Origin: an uncultured Prochlorococcus sp.
Lineage (GTDB): Bacteria; Cyanobacteriota; Cyanobacteriia; PCC-6307; Cyanobiaceae
DNA: 64,000 bases
Direction of reading: 5' to 3'
NCBI GenBank assembly: GCA_902521995.1
Contig: CABYTO010000002.1
Span: 1-64,000, forward strand
How positions within the stretch are numbered: position 1 is the stretch's first letter; each line of letters starts with the position of its first letter. The notes under the pieces were generated by a model. The model worked only from the letters and a program-made list of their open reading frames with translations, made no database searches and was not told the DNA's origin. Shown in pieces: positions 15,454-24,346 of this stretch. The position numbers were made by a program, and so were the translations under genes.

Positions 15454-16326
15454 TTAAAGAATTATTAATGTCAACCCAAAAAATAAAAAACAAGTAAAAA
15501 ATATTATTTTTTTGGTAATTTCTCTTTCCTCATTCTTAGCAAAAAATAAGGAAATTACTGGAGATGTGCTTAATAAAGCCCATCCTATTCCTATGGGAAG
15601 GGTTTTAAACACAACTTGTTGTAGAAATATTCCTATATTTGTTCCAAGAAGTATTGAAATAAAAAATCTTTTTTGTTGTTTTTTGTCTATGTTTTTTAAG
15701 AAAAAATTAATCTTAAATCCTTTTAGACTAATCAAAAAAATTATTGCACCTAATAATCTTATTTCAGTTGTAAGGAAAGGAGAAAAATTGCTTTGAAGAA
15801 AAACCATCCTTGATAAAAGACCTCCAAGAACAGCACATAAAACTGATAAAAAAGGAAAAGCAAAAATCTTAATGTTATTTTTTTCTGAGAAAGAAGAGTT
15901 TTCCTCTTTAAAATCGTTACCTTTTCTGAGAATTATAAATAGTGAAATCGTTACTATAATTATTCCAACCCATGATTTAGTCGTTAAATTTTCATTTATA
16001 AAAAATTCCCCTGACAAAGCTGCCATTAAAGGAGAAAGAGTTTCTATGGATAAAGTTTTTCTTGTGCCAATTGTTTGTAGTGACTTTAAATAGAAAGTAT
16101 CACCTAAACCAATACCTATTATTCCACTAATTAGTAGTATATATATGTTTTGTAATGCAGTTGTAGAACTTAGATTGATAAAAGCAGGTATAAAAATTAA
16201 AAAAGCTATTATATTTTTTATTAAATTAATATCTATTGATTTATATTTTTGAGTTTGCGCGCGCCAAATAAAGCACGCATAAGTCCAAGATGTAGCAGCT
16301 CCAAAAGCAGAAAGGATTCCAATCAA
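15454..16326 (-). CDS. EamA/DMT family transporter
   Basis: The protein has 290 residues with ten predicted spans in two five-helix EamA repeats. The first contains GIGLGDTFYLKSLQTIGTRK and the second GTNIGIFLQQVVFKTLPIGI, both followed by the typical LSPLMAAL / STSPVISLFF segments. This family exports small metabolites such as amino acids or nucleosides, and the substrate is not readable from sequence. It opposes no partner gene; upstream lies another small membrane protein. Confidence 0.82.
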   Translation of the reverse strand: MIGILSAFGAATSWTYACFIWRAQTQKYKSIDINLIKNIIAFLIFIPAFINLSSTTALQNIYILLISGIIGIGLGDTFYLKSLQTIGTRKTLSIETLSPLMAALSGEFFINENLTTKSWVGIIIVTISLFIILRKGNDFKEENSSFSEKNNIKIFAFPFLSVLCAVLGGLLSRMVFLQSNFSPFLTTEIRLLGAIIFLISLKGFKINFFLKNIDKKQQKRFFISILLGTNIGIFLQQVVFKTLPIGIGWALLSTSPVISLFFAKNEEREITKKIIFFTCFLFFGLTLIIL

Positions 16327-16347
16327 AACGAATAATTTTTTAAAATT

Positions 16348-16446
16348 TTATTTTATCAATTGAGTAAATGCTAAAAAGAATACATAAATAAGAATCAAGA
16401 TCCCCGGTAAGTACTGAATTAGTGATGTGAAATTATTTTTTTTCAT
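16348..16446 (-). CDS. 32-residue single-span membrane peptide
   Basis: ATG at 16446 to TAA at 16348. It is little more than one span (YLPGILILIYVFFLAFTQLI) with a basic N terminus (MKKNN). It sits 18 bp after the gene ending at 16465 on the same strand and could be cotranscribed with it. The small size leaves room for chance. Confidence 0.35.
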   Translation of the reverse strand: MKKNNFTSLIQYLPGILILIYVFFLAFTQLIK

Positions 16447-16464
16447 ATTTTCAAAAAATTTATC

Positions 16465-16701
16465 TTAAACAGTTTTTTTGTTAGTAGGGTACAAACTCTC
16501 TAACTTCTTTCTTCTTTGAACTTTTGCATTAATTCTTTCTTCTTTTTCTTTTTTCTTAATCTCATCATTTATCTTATTTTGTCTATATCCAAACCAAAGT
16601 AGAACCCAAATAACAGAAGTTATTAAAAGAAGAGCAGTATATTGACCAGTCATAGGAAAGCTGGCCTCAGAATATTTAACGTAAGAAAATATCAGACTCA
16701 T
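16465..16701 (-). CDS. 78-residue membrane-anchored basic protein
   Basis: A span at about residues 19-40 (YTALLLITSVIWVLLWFGY) is followed by a long charged helix rich in Lys, Glu and Arg (NDEIKKKEKEERINAKVQRR), probably cytoplasmic or stromal-side. No enzyme motif is present. Role unknown. Confidence 0.55.
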   Translation of the reverse strand: MSLIFSYVKYSEASFPMTGQYTALLLITSVIWVLLWFGYRQNKINDEIKKKEKEERINAKVQRRKKLESLYPTNKKTV

Positions 16702-16886
16702 TTAGTTAAGTTAAAGCATATAAATAACGACTGCGTTAATTTCTTTTAGAAATTTAAAAATTAGTGAATTGCAGCTATTTATTATGTAGATTTAGAGTTT
16801 TTTATTATTTTTTTATGGTTTTTGGAGTAATTTTTCTTTGTAACTCCTTGCTATTATCAGATTGATGCATATTAAATAATAAGTTT

Positions 16887-18119
16887 TTGGAACCTTTTGA
16901 TTTAGCAGTTGTAGGGGGTGGCGCAGCTGGTTTTATGACAGCAATAACTGCTGCTGAAAATGGAGTAAAAAGAATAATAATTCTTGAAGGCACTTCAAAA
17001 CTTATGGAGAAAGTAAGGATTAGTGGAGGGGGAAGATGTAACGTCACTAATGCGACATGGATACCGAAAGAACTTGTTGAGAATTATCCTAGAGGTGGGA
17101 TTCAGCTCTTGGAATCATTTAATCGTTTTGCTCCTGGAGATGTATATGATTGGTTTGAGAAAAAAGGGTTAAAATTAAAGATTGAGGAAGATCTAAGAAT
17201 ATTCCCAGTGTCTAATTCTTCTTCAGATGTTATTAATTGTTTGCGAAAAAGTGCTTTATCTAAAAACGTAGAGATATTAACAAAATTTTTTGTAAAAGAA
17301 ATTTCAAAAACTACAGATGATTTATTCAATATTTCTAGTCTTAAAAAAGAAAAGTTATCTTCAAAAAAGATTATACTTTCAACTGGAGGTAATCCAAGCG
17401 GATATAGATTAGCTCAAAATCTTGGACACAACATTGTTAAACCTGTACCATCGCTTTTTACTTTTTCTACAAAAGAACCAAATTTGGATGAATGTAGTGG
17501 GGTATCGATAAAAGGCATAGATATAGAAATTAAATTAAACACTAAGACTTTTCAAAATAGAGGCGATTTACTAATAACTCATTGGGGTTTTAGTGGGCCA
17601 GTAGTATTAAAACTTTCATCAATTCTTGCAAGGGAACTTTACAACCAAAAATATAAATTCAACCTAATCATTAAATGGTCTGCTTTGAGTTTTGAGGAGT
17701 TAAAAGAAAAAATTAACTATTTAAGATTAAATAAAGGTAAGGTAAATCTAATTAACAGTAGACCTATTCCAAAATTAACAAAAAGATTATGGAATTTTTT
17801 ATTAAATAAAATAGGAATTGATAAAGAGAAAAAGTGGGCGGATTTACTGGCGGATGAAAGAGAGAAAATGATAAATATTCTTAAGAAAGACAAATATATA
17901 ATTTCCGGCAAAGGACCATTTGGAGAGGAATTTGTTACTTCTGGAGGCGTAAAAATTAATGAAGTTAATTTTAAAAGTATGGAGAGCTTAATTTGTCCTG
18001 GGTTATTTTTTTCTGGAGAAGTTTTAGATGTTGATGGGATCACAGGTGGATTTAATTTTCAACATTGTTGGACTAGTGGATGGATCGCGGGGATGGCAGT
18101 CTCAAAGTTGAATCATTAA
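16887..18119 (+). CDS. HI0933/BaiN-like FAD-dependent oxidoreductase
   Basis: The protein has 410 residues from a TTG start. The N-terminal FAD-binding motif is DLAVVGGGAAGFMTAITAAE, followed by the family signature KVRISGGGRCNVTNA at about 45-59. The C-terminal VTSGGVKINEVNFKSMES and GEVLDVDGITGGFNFQ are also typical. This flavoprotein family (YhiN/HI0933) is widespread, but the physiological substrate is not settled. The start is taken as the TTG just before EPFDLAVVGG because the flavin motif begins within eight residues. Confidence 0.88.
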   Translation: MEPFDLAVVGGGAAGFMTAITAAENGVKRIIILEGTSKLMEKVRISGGGRCNVTNATWIPKELVENYPRGGIQLLESFNRFAPGDVYDWFEKKGLKLKIEEDLRIFPVSNSSSDVINCLRKSALSKNVEILTKFFVKEISKTTDDLFNISSLKKEKLSSKKIILSTGGNPSGYRLAQNLGHNIVKPVPSLFTFSTKEPNLDECSGVSIKGIDIEIKLNTKTFQNRGDLLITHWGFSGPVVLKLSSILARELYNQKYKFNLIIKWSALSFEELKEKINYLRLNKGKVNLINSRPIPKLTKRLWNFLLNKIGIDKEKKWADLLADEREKMINILKKDKYIISGKGPFGEEFVTSGGVKINEVNFKSMESLICPGLFFSGEVLDVDGITGGFNFQHCWTSGWIAGMAVSKLNH

Positions 18120-18220
18120 GTAACAAATCAATAAGTTTATCTTTTTTTTATTAAGTATTAGACGGAAAAAGTTTTTTGAAGAAACTTTAATTTTAAAGTT
18201 TTAGTTGTTGGTGAAGATTA

Positions 18221-18970
18221 ATGCAGAATCTTGTATCAAAAAAAGAAGAAGAGGAAAGAAGATTAAAAGCTTTAGCAGAATATAGGATTTTGGGAACCAA
18301 GCCAGAATCATGTTATGACGATATTACAAAAATTGCTGCTACTACTTGTAATGTGCCTATTTCTTTAATGACTTTGGTAGACAAAGATAAACAGTGGTTT
18401 AAATCCAAAATAGGACTTCAAATATCAGAAACTAGAAGAGATTGGTCTTTTTGTACACATGCAATAAAAGAAAATAGTCCATTAATTATTCATGATGCTT
18501 TTCAAGATGAAAGATTTATAAATAATCCATTGGTAACCGGAGATCCAAAGATTCGTTTTTATGCAGGTTTTCCCCTTAGAAATAGTGATGGTAATAAGCT
18601 TGGAACTCTTTGTGTAATAGATAGAAAGCCAGGAAATCTAACTACACAACAATTTAATATTATGGAATTATTATCCAAGCAAATAGTTTCATTTTTAGAG
18701 CTTAGAAAAAAGTCATTAAATTTGCTAGATGCATTGTCTAATTTACATAAACAGGAAGGGATTTTATCTGTATGTTCATATTGCAGAGAAGTTAAAAATA
18801 AGGATGGTGATTGGATGCATTTAGAAAAATATCTTTCAAAAATTAGTGATATGAGATTCAGTCATGGAGTTTGTGATCATTGTATGGAAAAACATTTCCC
18901 AGATGTAATCGAAGTATGGAATAAAAAGGATATTTTTGAAGATGGTCAAAAAAGATTTTTAGAGTCCTAG
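18221..18970 (+). CDS. GAF-domain protein with a C-terminal four-cysteine motif
   Basis: The protein has 249 residues. A GAF sensor domain spans about 25-165, with features such as ISLMTLVDKDKQWFKSKIGL, FCTHAI and FYAGFPL. A short helix leads to a Cys4 module: CSYC at 185-188 and CDHC at 218-221, around DGDWMHLEKYL and FSHGVC. Similar Cys4 tails occur on bacterial sensor proteins, but here there is no kinase, cyclase or other output domain. It may be a redox- or zinc-dependent partner of another signalling protein. The ligand of the GAF domain is unknown; the conserved Cys for a bilin is not evident. Confidence 0.8.
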   Translation: MQNLVSKKEEEERRLKALAEYRILGTKPESCYDDITKIAATTCNVPISLMTLVDKDKQWFKSKIGLQISETRRDWSFCTHAIKENSPLIIHDAFQDERFINNPLVTGDPKIRFYAGFPLRNSDGNKLGTLCVIDRKPGNLTTQQFNIMELLSKQIVSFLELRKKSLNLLDALSNLHKQEGILSVCSYCREVKNKDGDWMHLEKYLSKISDMRFSHGVCDHCMEKHFPDVIEVWNKKDIFEDGQKRFLES

Positions 18971-19058
18971 ATTCAATCCCTTGCTTTTTGTTATTTAATT
19001 TATTTTCTAAACAAATTCTTTATTTGGTGGTTAGTATTGTATAAATTTTGACTAGAAA

Positions 19059-19544
19059 ATGTTACTAGGAACTTTATTAACAGGCGAAATTGCTAAAAGT
19101 GCATTAGTAGCATATGTTCATTATTTAGGAATTATACTTTGTTTCGGTTCCCTTTTATTTGAAAGATTGACTCTCAAAGTAGGTCTTAATAGAAATGAGA
19201 CGATCTCAATGATAATTGCAGATGTGGTTTATGGTTTAGCAGGAGTTGCGATATTAGTTACTGGGATTTTGCGTGTTAAGTATTTTGGTCAAGGAGGGGA
19301 TTTTTACACAGGTAATCCTGTGTTTTGGATAAAGGTTTCTCTTTATATTCTTGTGGGATTACTTTCTTTATACCCAACAACAACCTATATCTTATGGGCC
19401 ATTCCATTAAGTAAGAATAAATTACCTGAAATATCTGAGAATCTAGTCAAGAGGTTCAGACTAATCATTACTACTGAATTAGTGGGCTTTGCAACAATAC
19501 CTTTGTTTGCCACTCTCATGGCTAGAGGCGTAGGTTTAGGTTGA
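19059..19544 (+). CDS. DUF2214 family membrane protein
   Basis: The protein has 161 residues with four spans. The N-terminal YVHYLGIILCFGSLLFERLT and the segment AGVAILVTGILRVKYFGQG, with NPVFWIKV, are characteristic of DUF2214. A conserved His and Arg within the membrane suggest a cofactor or proton role, but no function is established. The next gene starts inside its stop codon, so the two are translationally coupled. Confidence 0.8.
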   Translation: MLLGTLLTGEIAKSALVAYVHYLGIILCFGSLLFERLTLKVGLNRNETISMIIADVVYGLAGVAILVTGILRVKYFGQGGDFYTGNPVFWIKVSLYILVGLLSLYPTTTYILWAIPLSKNKLPEISENLVKRFRLIITTELVGFATIPLFATLMARGVGLG

Positions 19545-20083
19545 ATAATTTATTCCTAGAAAGAAATTGTTTAATAAGCGCAAATAAACTATATAGATGG
19601 AGTTTAAGTTATGAGATTTCTAAATCTGCAAAGGAAATTATTTTTATTGGTTTAAATCCTTCATTATCAGATGAAGTTTTCTTGGACAACACAACAAAAA
19701 AGATAATCAAAATTTCGAAAAATAATAATTACGGCAAAGTAAAATTAATAAATCTATTTGCTCTTATTTCAAGCAAACCAGAAAAACTTTTTAAACATAA
19801 AAACCCTGTGGGTTATCGAAACAATAATCATATTTATAAAAACTTAAAACACTGGTCTGAAAATAAAAATTGTGATTTATGGTTAGGTTGGGGTAACAAA
19901 GGAAAATTTCTAAATAGAAATAAAAGAATATCAAAAAAAATAATGCAATATAACTCAATCAGAAAAAATAATTTTGATAATCCTTTGGGACCGCTTTTAA
20001 TTAAGAAAACAATCAAAGATAATCCAATACATCCTCTATACTGTTCTGATAATTCCATTCTCAAAGCAGTAAAAATGATTTGA
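19541..20083 (+). CDS. DUF1643 family protein
   Basis: The protein has 180 residues from a TTG that overlaps the preceding TGA by 4 bp. It carries the family opening IFIGLNPSLSDEVFLDNTTK, then VKLINLFALISSKPE and CDLWLGWGNKG, ending with HPLYC. Members occur in bacteria and phages, and the fold resembles uracil-DNA-glycosylase-like proteins in layout, but activity is unproven. Pairing with a membrane protein by overlap may be incidental. Confidence 0.75.
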   Translation: MNNLFLERNCLISANKLYRWSLSYEISKSAKEIIFIGLNPSLSDEVFLDNTTKKIIKISKNNNYGKVKLINLFALISSKPEKLFKHKNPVGYRNNNHIYKNLKHWSENKNCDLWLGWGNKGKFLNRNKRISKKIMQYNSIRKNNFDNPLGPLLIKKTIKDNPIHPLYCSDNSILKAVKMI

Positions 20084-20148
20084 TACCAAGGTTTAAGAGG
20101 CGATTAATTTAAACTTATGTTAAAATAGAGTTATGAACAGGTTAAATT

Positions 20149-20277
20149 ATGAGTAACACAAAGCAACTGCAAAAACTTAAAAACTTAAACGTAAAAGCAG
20201 AAAAATGCCTTACAAGAGACGAAGCACAAAAAATATTGATAAAGGCTAATAAGGCTCAGAGTAAAATAAATTTTTAA
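20149..20277 (+). CDS. 42-residue basic helical protein
   Basis: ATG to TAA. It is Lys- and Leu-rich (KQLQKLKNLNVKAEK) followed by CLTRDEAQKILIKANKAQSK, a short helix-turn-helix-like layout. A possible -10 box (TAAAAT) lies about 27 bp upstream. No family is recognised. Confidence 0.5.
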   Translation: MSNTKQLQKLKNLNVKAEKCLTRDEAQKILIKANKAQSKINF

Positions 20278-20370
20278 ATTTAATATTTGCTTTTTTTAGG
20301 AATAATTTATCAAAAAATTTTACAAATATTTTTCTAATTATTTAGAATTTTTTCATTCAATTTAATTTTG

Positions 20371-21102
20371 ATGGTTTTTAATATTATTAAAATAAGAAAA
20401 TCCGATGATAGATTTTTATCAAGAAGAGATTGGCTGCATTCAATGCATTCATTTTCTTTCGCAGAGCATAGAGATCCAAAATGGGATAATTTTGGGAAAA
20501 TTAGAGTTATAAACGAAGATATTATTTCTCCTAATGCAGGGTTTAATACACATTCTCATGCAAATATGGAAATTATTACTGTCGTAACAAAAGGAGCAAT
20601 AACTCATAGAGACTCGTTAAACAATCTTGGAAAAATTCACAAAGATGAAGTACAAGTTATGTCTGCAGGTACTGGAATCTCTCATAGCGAGAAGAATGAA
20701 GAAAATGAGACCTGTAAGTTGTTCCAGATTTGGATATACCCTCAAAAAGAAAATATCAAACCTCGATATGATCAAATTTCATTAAATGAAAAGTTGTGGG
20801 ACAATCTTATTTTTAATTACAAAGATTCTAAAAATAATAAGCTTTCTTTAAATCAAAGTATTTCTTTATGGCGTTGTAAATATAAGCCAATTAAAGAAAA
20901 AAAATTGCCATTAATAATCGACAAATATAATTGGATCCAAATAATAGAAGGTAATCTTTTATTAAAAAGTAAAGACTCTAATTCAAATATATTTCTCGAA
21001 TCTGGCGATGGCTTGGGTTTTGAAGTTAATTATTATGATGATGTTTCTATAGATACTGAGAAAAACTTAGATTTTCTCTTATTTTCGATGCCTTCCTTAT
21101 AA
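20371..21102 (+). CDS. pirin family protein
   Basis: The protein has 243 residues in a two-cupin layout. The N-terminal cupin holds the metal ligands H61 and H63 (NTHSHANME) and H105 and E107 (GISHSE). Family members bind Fe and some act as quercetinases; the role in picocyanobacteria is not known. The ATG at 20371 is chosen over the TTG one codon earlier. It is convergent with the next gene, 13 bp away. Confidence 0.85.
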   Translation: MVFNIIKIRKSDDRFLSRRDWLHSMHSFSFAEHRDPKWDNFGKIRVINEDIISPNAGFNTHSHANMEIITVVTKGAITHRDSLNNLGKIHKDEVQVMSAGTGISHSEKNEENETCKLFQIWIYPQKENIKPRYDQISLNEKLWDNLIFNYKDSKNNKLSLNQSISLWRCKYKPIKEKKLPLIIDKYNWIQIIEGNLLLKSKDSNSNIFLESGDGLGFEVNYYDDVSIDTEKNLDFLLFSMPSL

Positions 21103-21115
21103 TTTATCTGTTGTT

Positions 21116-21430
21116 TTACCCATCAACTCCTTTATTAAATGCATTTAAGGCTTGCAAAGCCATATTAAGGTGAACTTCCATAGCACCAAGTGCAATTAAG
21201 GAATTTGGTGATTTATCTTTTAGTAAATTCTCTTTTCTTTTTGATAACTCATTAACTACCTTCTTAGTTGAAGCTTCCCAATTGTTTATTAACTCTTCAA
21301 ATTCTCTTTTTTCAGGGCTTTCTATTTCTGCTAATTCATCAGAAAAATGAGAATCCTTTTGTGCCTTAAGCATCAAGTAACTTAATTTTTTATGACTTAT
21401 TGCTTGAGGTAAATTGTTAGATTCACTCAT
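21116..21430 (-). CDS. 104-residue helical hypothetical protein
   Basis: The sequence is strongly helical and charged (EKREFEELINNWEASTKKV, LSKRKENLLKD) with the end GAMEVHLNMALQALNAFNKG. It has no membrane span or enzyme motif. It lies between pirin and MurD with its own start 86 bp downstream of MurD, so it may be cotranscribed with it. Role unknown. Confidence 0.6.
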   Translation of the reverse strand: MSESNNLPQAISHKKLSYLMLKAQKDSHFSDELAEIESPEKREFEELINNWEASTKKVVNELSKRKENLLKDKSPNSLIALGAMEVHLNMALQALNAFNKGVDG

Positions 21431-21516
21431 TGCTAGTGGTTAATTTATAGTCAAAATCTAACTAATTAAGTGAATATTTGCTAGAGGGTAAACGGTTGTG
21501 ATGACCGACCTGAAAA

Positions 21517-22947
21517 TTACGAAATGATACTTGAACAAAAAATGGATTTATTATCCAATAATTTTTCACTTATTAATTTCTTGAAATAATCTCCACGCTC
21601 TTCATAATTTTTAAATTGATCAAAACTAGAGCAAGAAGGTGAGAATAATAATGTTCCAACCCTATTATTTTGCATATAATTAAAAACAAAATTTATAAGC
21701 TCTTTTAGTTCTGAAAATTCAAAAATATTTTTTTTAAACCCTTCATTAATAAGCGCCATTTTTAGGACTTTTGAGCTTTCTCCAAAAAGGAAAACACATT
21801 TAACTTTTTTCTTTAAAACTTTTATCCACTCACTATATTCATTGCCTTTTAATCTACCCCCAGCAATTATTATTATTTGACCTTCAATTGAACTTATTCC
21901 CGCAATAGATGAGTCAAAATTTGTAGCTTTACTATCATTAATGATTTCCAGATCATTATTTTTATAAATTGTTTCCATCCTATGGGGTAATTGTTTGTAA
22001 TTAGATAAAGAATCTTTAATCTTTTTACCAGATAATCCAACTTTTCTTGCTGCTGCAATTACCAATAAAAGATTTTGAAGATTATGCATGCCTTTTAAAG
22101 AAAAATGTTCAAGTTTGAATAATTTCTTCCCTCTTTCAACAATGTACGATTGTTCATCTATCCAATAATCGCAATGAATAAAATTTGATTTATCAAAACT
22201 AGTTGTTATCCAAACCCCTCTTGATAGTGAACTGTAGTGATTTCTCAGGTTTTTATCGTCATAATTATAAATTCTAAAATCAGATTTTTCTAACAAGCTT
22301 TTTTTTATGTTGAAATAGTTTTCAAGTGTTTTATGTCTTTCAAGATGATCTTCTGTGAAGGTTGTCCATATCCCAATATTAGGTTTTACTTCTGGAGATA
22401 TTTCTATTTGATAACTGCTTAATTCAGCTACAAGCCAATCAATTTTTTCATGTTTTTTGGAGTGAGCATACTTACATAAAGGTGTACCAATATTTCCAGT
22501 AAAAGGAGCATATAATCCAGTATCACAGAGTATATGGCTTAGTAGATGAGTAACAGTAGTCTTGCCATTTGTGCCAGTAATACCTATCCAATTTGTGTCT
22601 TTTAAAATTTCCCATGCAACATTAATTTCTCCAATTACTTTAATTCCCTTTTTTTTTAATTCAATAACAGTTATGTGGTCATAAGGTATTGATGGACTTA
22701 CAACAACAGATTCGATCTCTTTCAAAAAAGGTTGAATTTCTTCAAATACAAATTCTTTATTTAGAGAAACTATGATATTGAGCTCTTCTAATGCTGTTTT
22801 TCTTTCTAAGAATTCTATCCCATCTTTACTTTCCCAAACAATTACTCTCTTATTGATGCTTTTCAAATACTTGGCAGCCCAAAATCCAGATTTACCTAAT
22901 CCAATTACAAGATTAATATCTCTTTTACTTAAATGATTATCTATCAT
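21517..22947 (-). CDS. murD: UDP-N-acetylmuramoyl-L-alanine--D-glutamate ligase
   Basis: It adds D-Glu to UDP-MurNAc-L-Ala in the cytoplasm during peptidoglycan precursor synthesis. The 476-residue protein has an N-terminal Rossmann part ([18 protein letters not shown]), the ATP loop [26 protein letters not shown] in the middle, and the C-terminal [15 protein letters not shown]. The ATG at 22947 is preferred because it lies just before the conserved N terminus; an ATG at 22995 would add 16 residues. The gene is divergent from the one at 23048. Confidence 0.93.
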   Translation of the reverse strand: MIDNHLSKRDINLVIGLGKSGFWAAKYLKSINKRVIVWESKDGIEFLERKTALEELNIIVSLNKEFVFEEIQPFLKEIESVVVSPSIPYDHITVIELKKKGIKVIGEINVAWEILKDTNWIGITGTNGKTTVTHLLSHILCDTGLYAPFTGNIGTPLCKYAHSKKHEKIDWLVAELSSYQIEISPEVKPNIGIWTTFTEDHLERHKTLENYFNIKKSLLEKSDFRIYNYDDKNLRNHYSSLSRGVWITTSFDKSNFIHCDYWIDEQSYIVERGKKLFKLEHFSLKGMHNLQNLLLVIAAARKVGLSGKKIKDSLSNYKQLPHRMETIYKNNDLEIINDSKATNFDSSIAGISSIEGQIIIIAGGRLKGNEYSEWIKVLKKKVKCVFLFGESSKVLKMALINEGFKKNIFEFSELKELINFVFNYMQNNRVGTLLFSPSCSSFDQFKNYEERGDYFKKLISEKLLDNKSIFCSSIIS

Positions 22948-23047
22948 TAAATTAATAATTGCATTTATATTAATTGTGTTTAAAGGGTAATTCAATCATG
23001 AGATTTTTCTTTAGTATTTATAGTATTCGCCCAAGAAAATTTAATTA

Positions 23048-23314
23048 ATGGAAGATAATACTGCAAAATATTGGTTCTCTTGGTTTTATGAAAAGTGGGA
23101 GAAAAATGCTCCAGGTGAATTAATTGAACAGGGTTTAACTCCGTCTCAGATTGCTGAGCGCTTTGTTAATGAAAACCATGATAGTTTTATTCAATTGTCA
23201 AAAAAAATTGATGAAAAAAATTATGATGCCCTAACAGAATTTATGAAACTCTCAGAGAGTGAATTACATATCTTGAAGTATTTTCTAAAGTTAGTAAAAA
23301 TGAAAAATTTATAA
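23048..23314 (+). CDS. 88-residue hypothetical protein, paralogue of the one at 12306
   Basis: It shares the plan of the 105-residue protein at 12306: KYWFSWFYEKWEKNAPGEL, then IAERFVNENHDSF, then DALTEFMKLSESELHILK. It is acidic and helical with no membrane span. Here the extra basic ends are absent. It is divergent from murD and overlaps the end of the convergent SDR gene by 6 bp. Confidence 0.65.
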   Translation: MEDNTAKYWFSWFYEKWEKNAPGELIEQGLTPSQIAERFVNENHDSFIQLSKKIDEKNYDALTEFMKLSESELHILKYFLKLVKMKNL

Positions 23315-24238
23315 GAAGTTATTAAGTATTTCGAGGCTTTTTTCCCATAAATTTTTTCTTTCTTTTTTATTCATTGCGAAAGGAGAAGTAGGGGATAGTT
23401 TTGGATGACCTCTGAAATTAAATCTAGGACCATAATGATCGCCGCCTCTTGCGTCTGGTGAAGTAGCTGCAAAAAGCTGAGGTAAAGCACCCATCTCAGC
23501 AGTTTGAAAAATAGGACTAAATAATTCCAATGAGAATGTTTCTAATGGACCAGGGTTAGGTTTTTGAGCAGTAAAGAGATTTGTTTTTGCAATTCCTGGG
23601 TGAGCAGCTAAAGAAAGTATATTTTTGTGCTTTAAGTTCTCATTTAGTTCCAAAGCAAACATTACATTTGCCAATTTGCTATTGGAGTAAGATTCCCATT
23701 TGTTGTAATAGTTCTCGGCTTTCAGATTTTTCCAACCAACTTTGCCAAAAAATTGTGCTCCGGAAGTCACCGTCACTATTCTAGATTCTTCTTTTTTTTC
23801 AATAATTGGAAGTAACTTTAGTGTCAAAAGCATGTGAGCTAGATGATTAACTGCAAATTGTATTTCATATCCTTGGGCACTAAGAGTTTTAGGCGGATGC
23901 ATAATGCCTGCATTATTGATTAGTAAATCCAAATTTTCAAAATTATCAAAAATTTTGGACTGAACTTCTACAATATTTTTTAAATCTGACAAATCTAATT
24001 CTAATGGTGTAAATAATCCTTCAGGATTAAGACCTTTAAGTTTTTTGATAGTTTGATTAGCTTTTTCGAGTGATCTACAAGCTATAACAACATGAGCATT
24101 TTTTTCTGCTAAGGCCTTTGCAGTGTAATATCCAAGACCACTATTCGCACCAGTAATAAGCGCTGTTTTGCCTGTAAGGTTTGGAATATTAGATGTTTCC
24201 CAGTTAGAGATTTTTGGCCTTGAAATAGTGGCAGTCAT
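23309..24238 (-). CDS. short-chain dehydrogenase/reductase (retinol-dehydrogenase-like)
   Basis: The 309-residue SDR has the NAD(P) loop TGANSGLGYYTAKAL near residue 30, NNAGIMHPP, and the catalytic Ser-Tyr-Lys set with YSNSK. The middle and C-terminal parts (ARGGDHYGPRFNFRGHPKL) resemble the retinol-dehydrogenase and protochlorophyllide-reductase branch. It is not POR itself, since the characteristic Cys-containing POR loops are not seen. Substrate unknown. Confidence 0.85.
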   Translation of the reverse strand: MTATISRPKISNWETSNIPNLTGKTALITGANSGLGYYTAKALAEKNAHVVIACRSLEKANQTIKKLKGLNPEGLFTPLELDLSDLKNIVEVQSKIFDNFENLDLLINNAGIMHPPKTLSAQGYEIQFAVNHLAHMLLTLKLLPIIEKKEESRIVTVTSGAQFFGKVGWKNLKAENYYNKWESYSNSKLANVMFALELNENLKHKNILSLAAHPGIAKTNLFTAQKPNPGPLETFSLELFSPIFQTAEMGALPQLFAATSPDARGGDHYGPRFNFRGHPKLSPTSPFAMNKKERKNLWEKSLEILNNFL

Positions 24239-24346
24239 TTAGTAATCCTGCAAATTGCTTTGGAATTTAACCAAAATTTAATTACTTTTCCACTGTAAAT
24301 ACTGGAATTCAGTATCGTGAGCTCTTATTGAAGGTACTATTCAATA

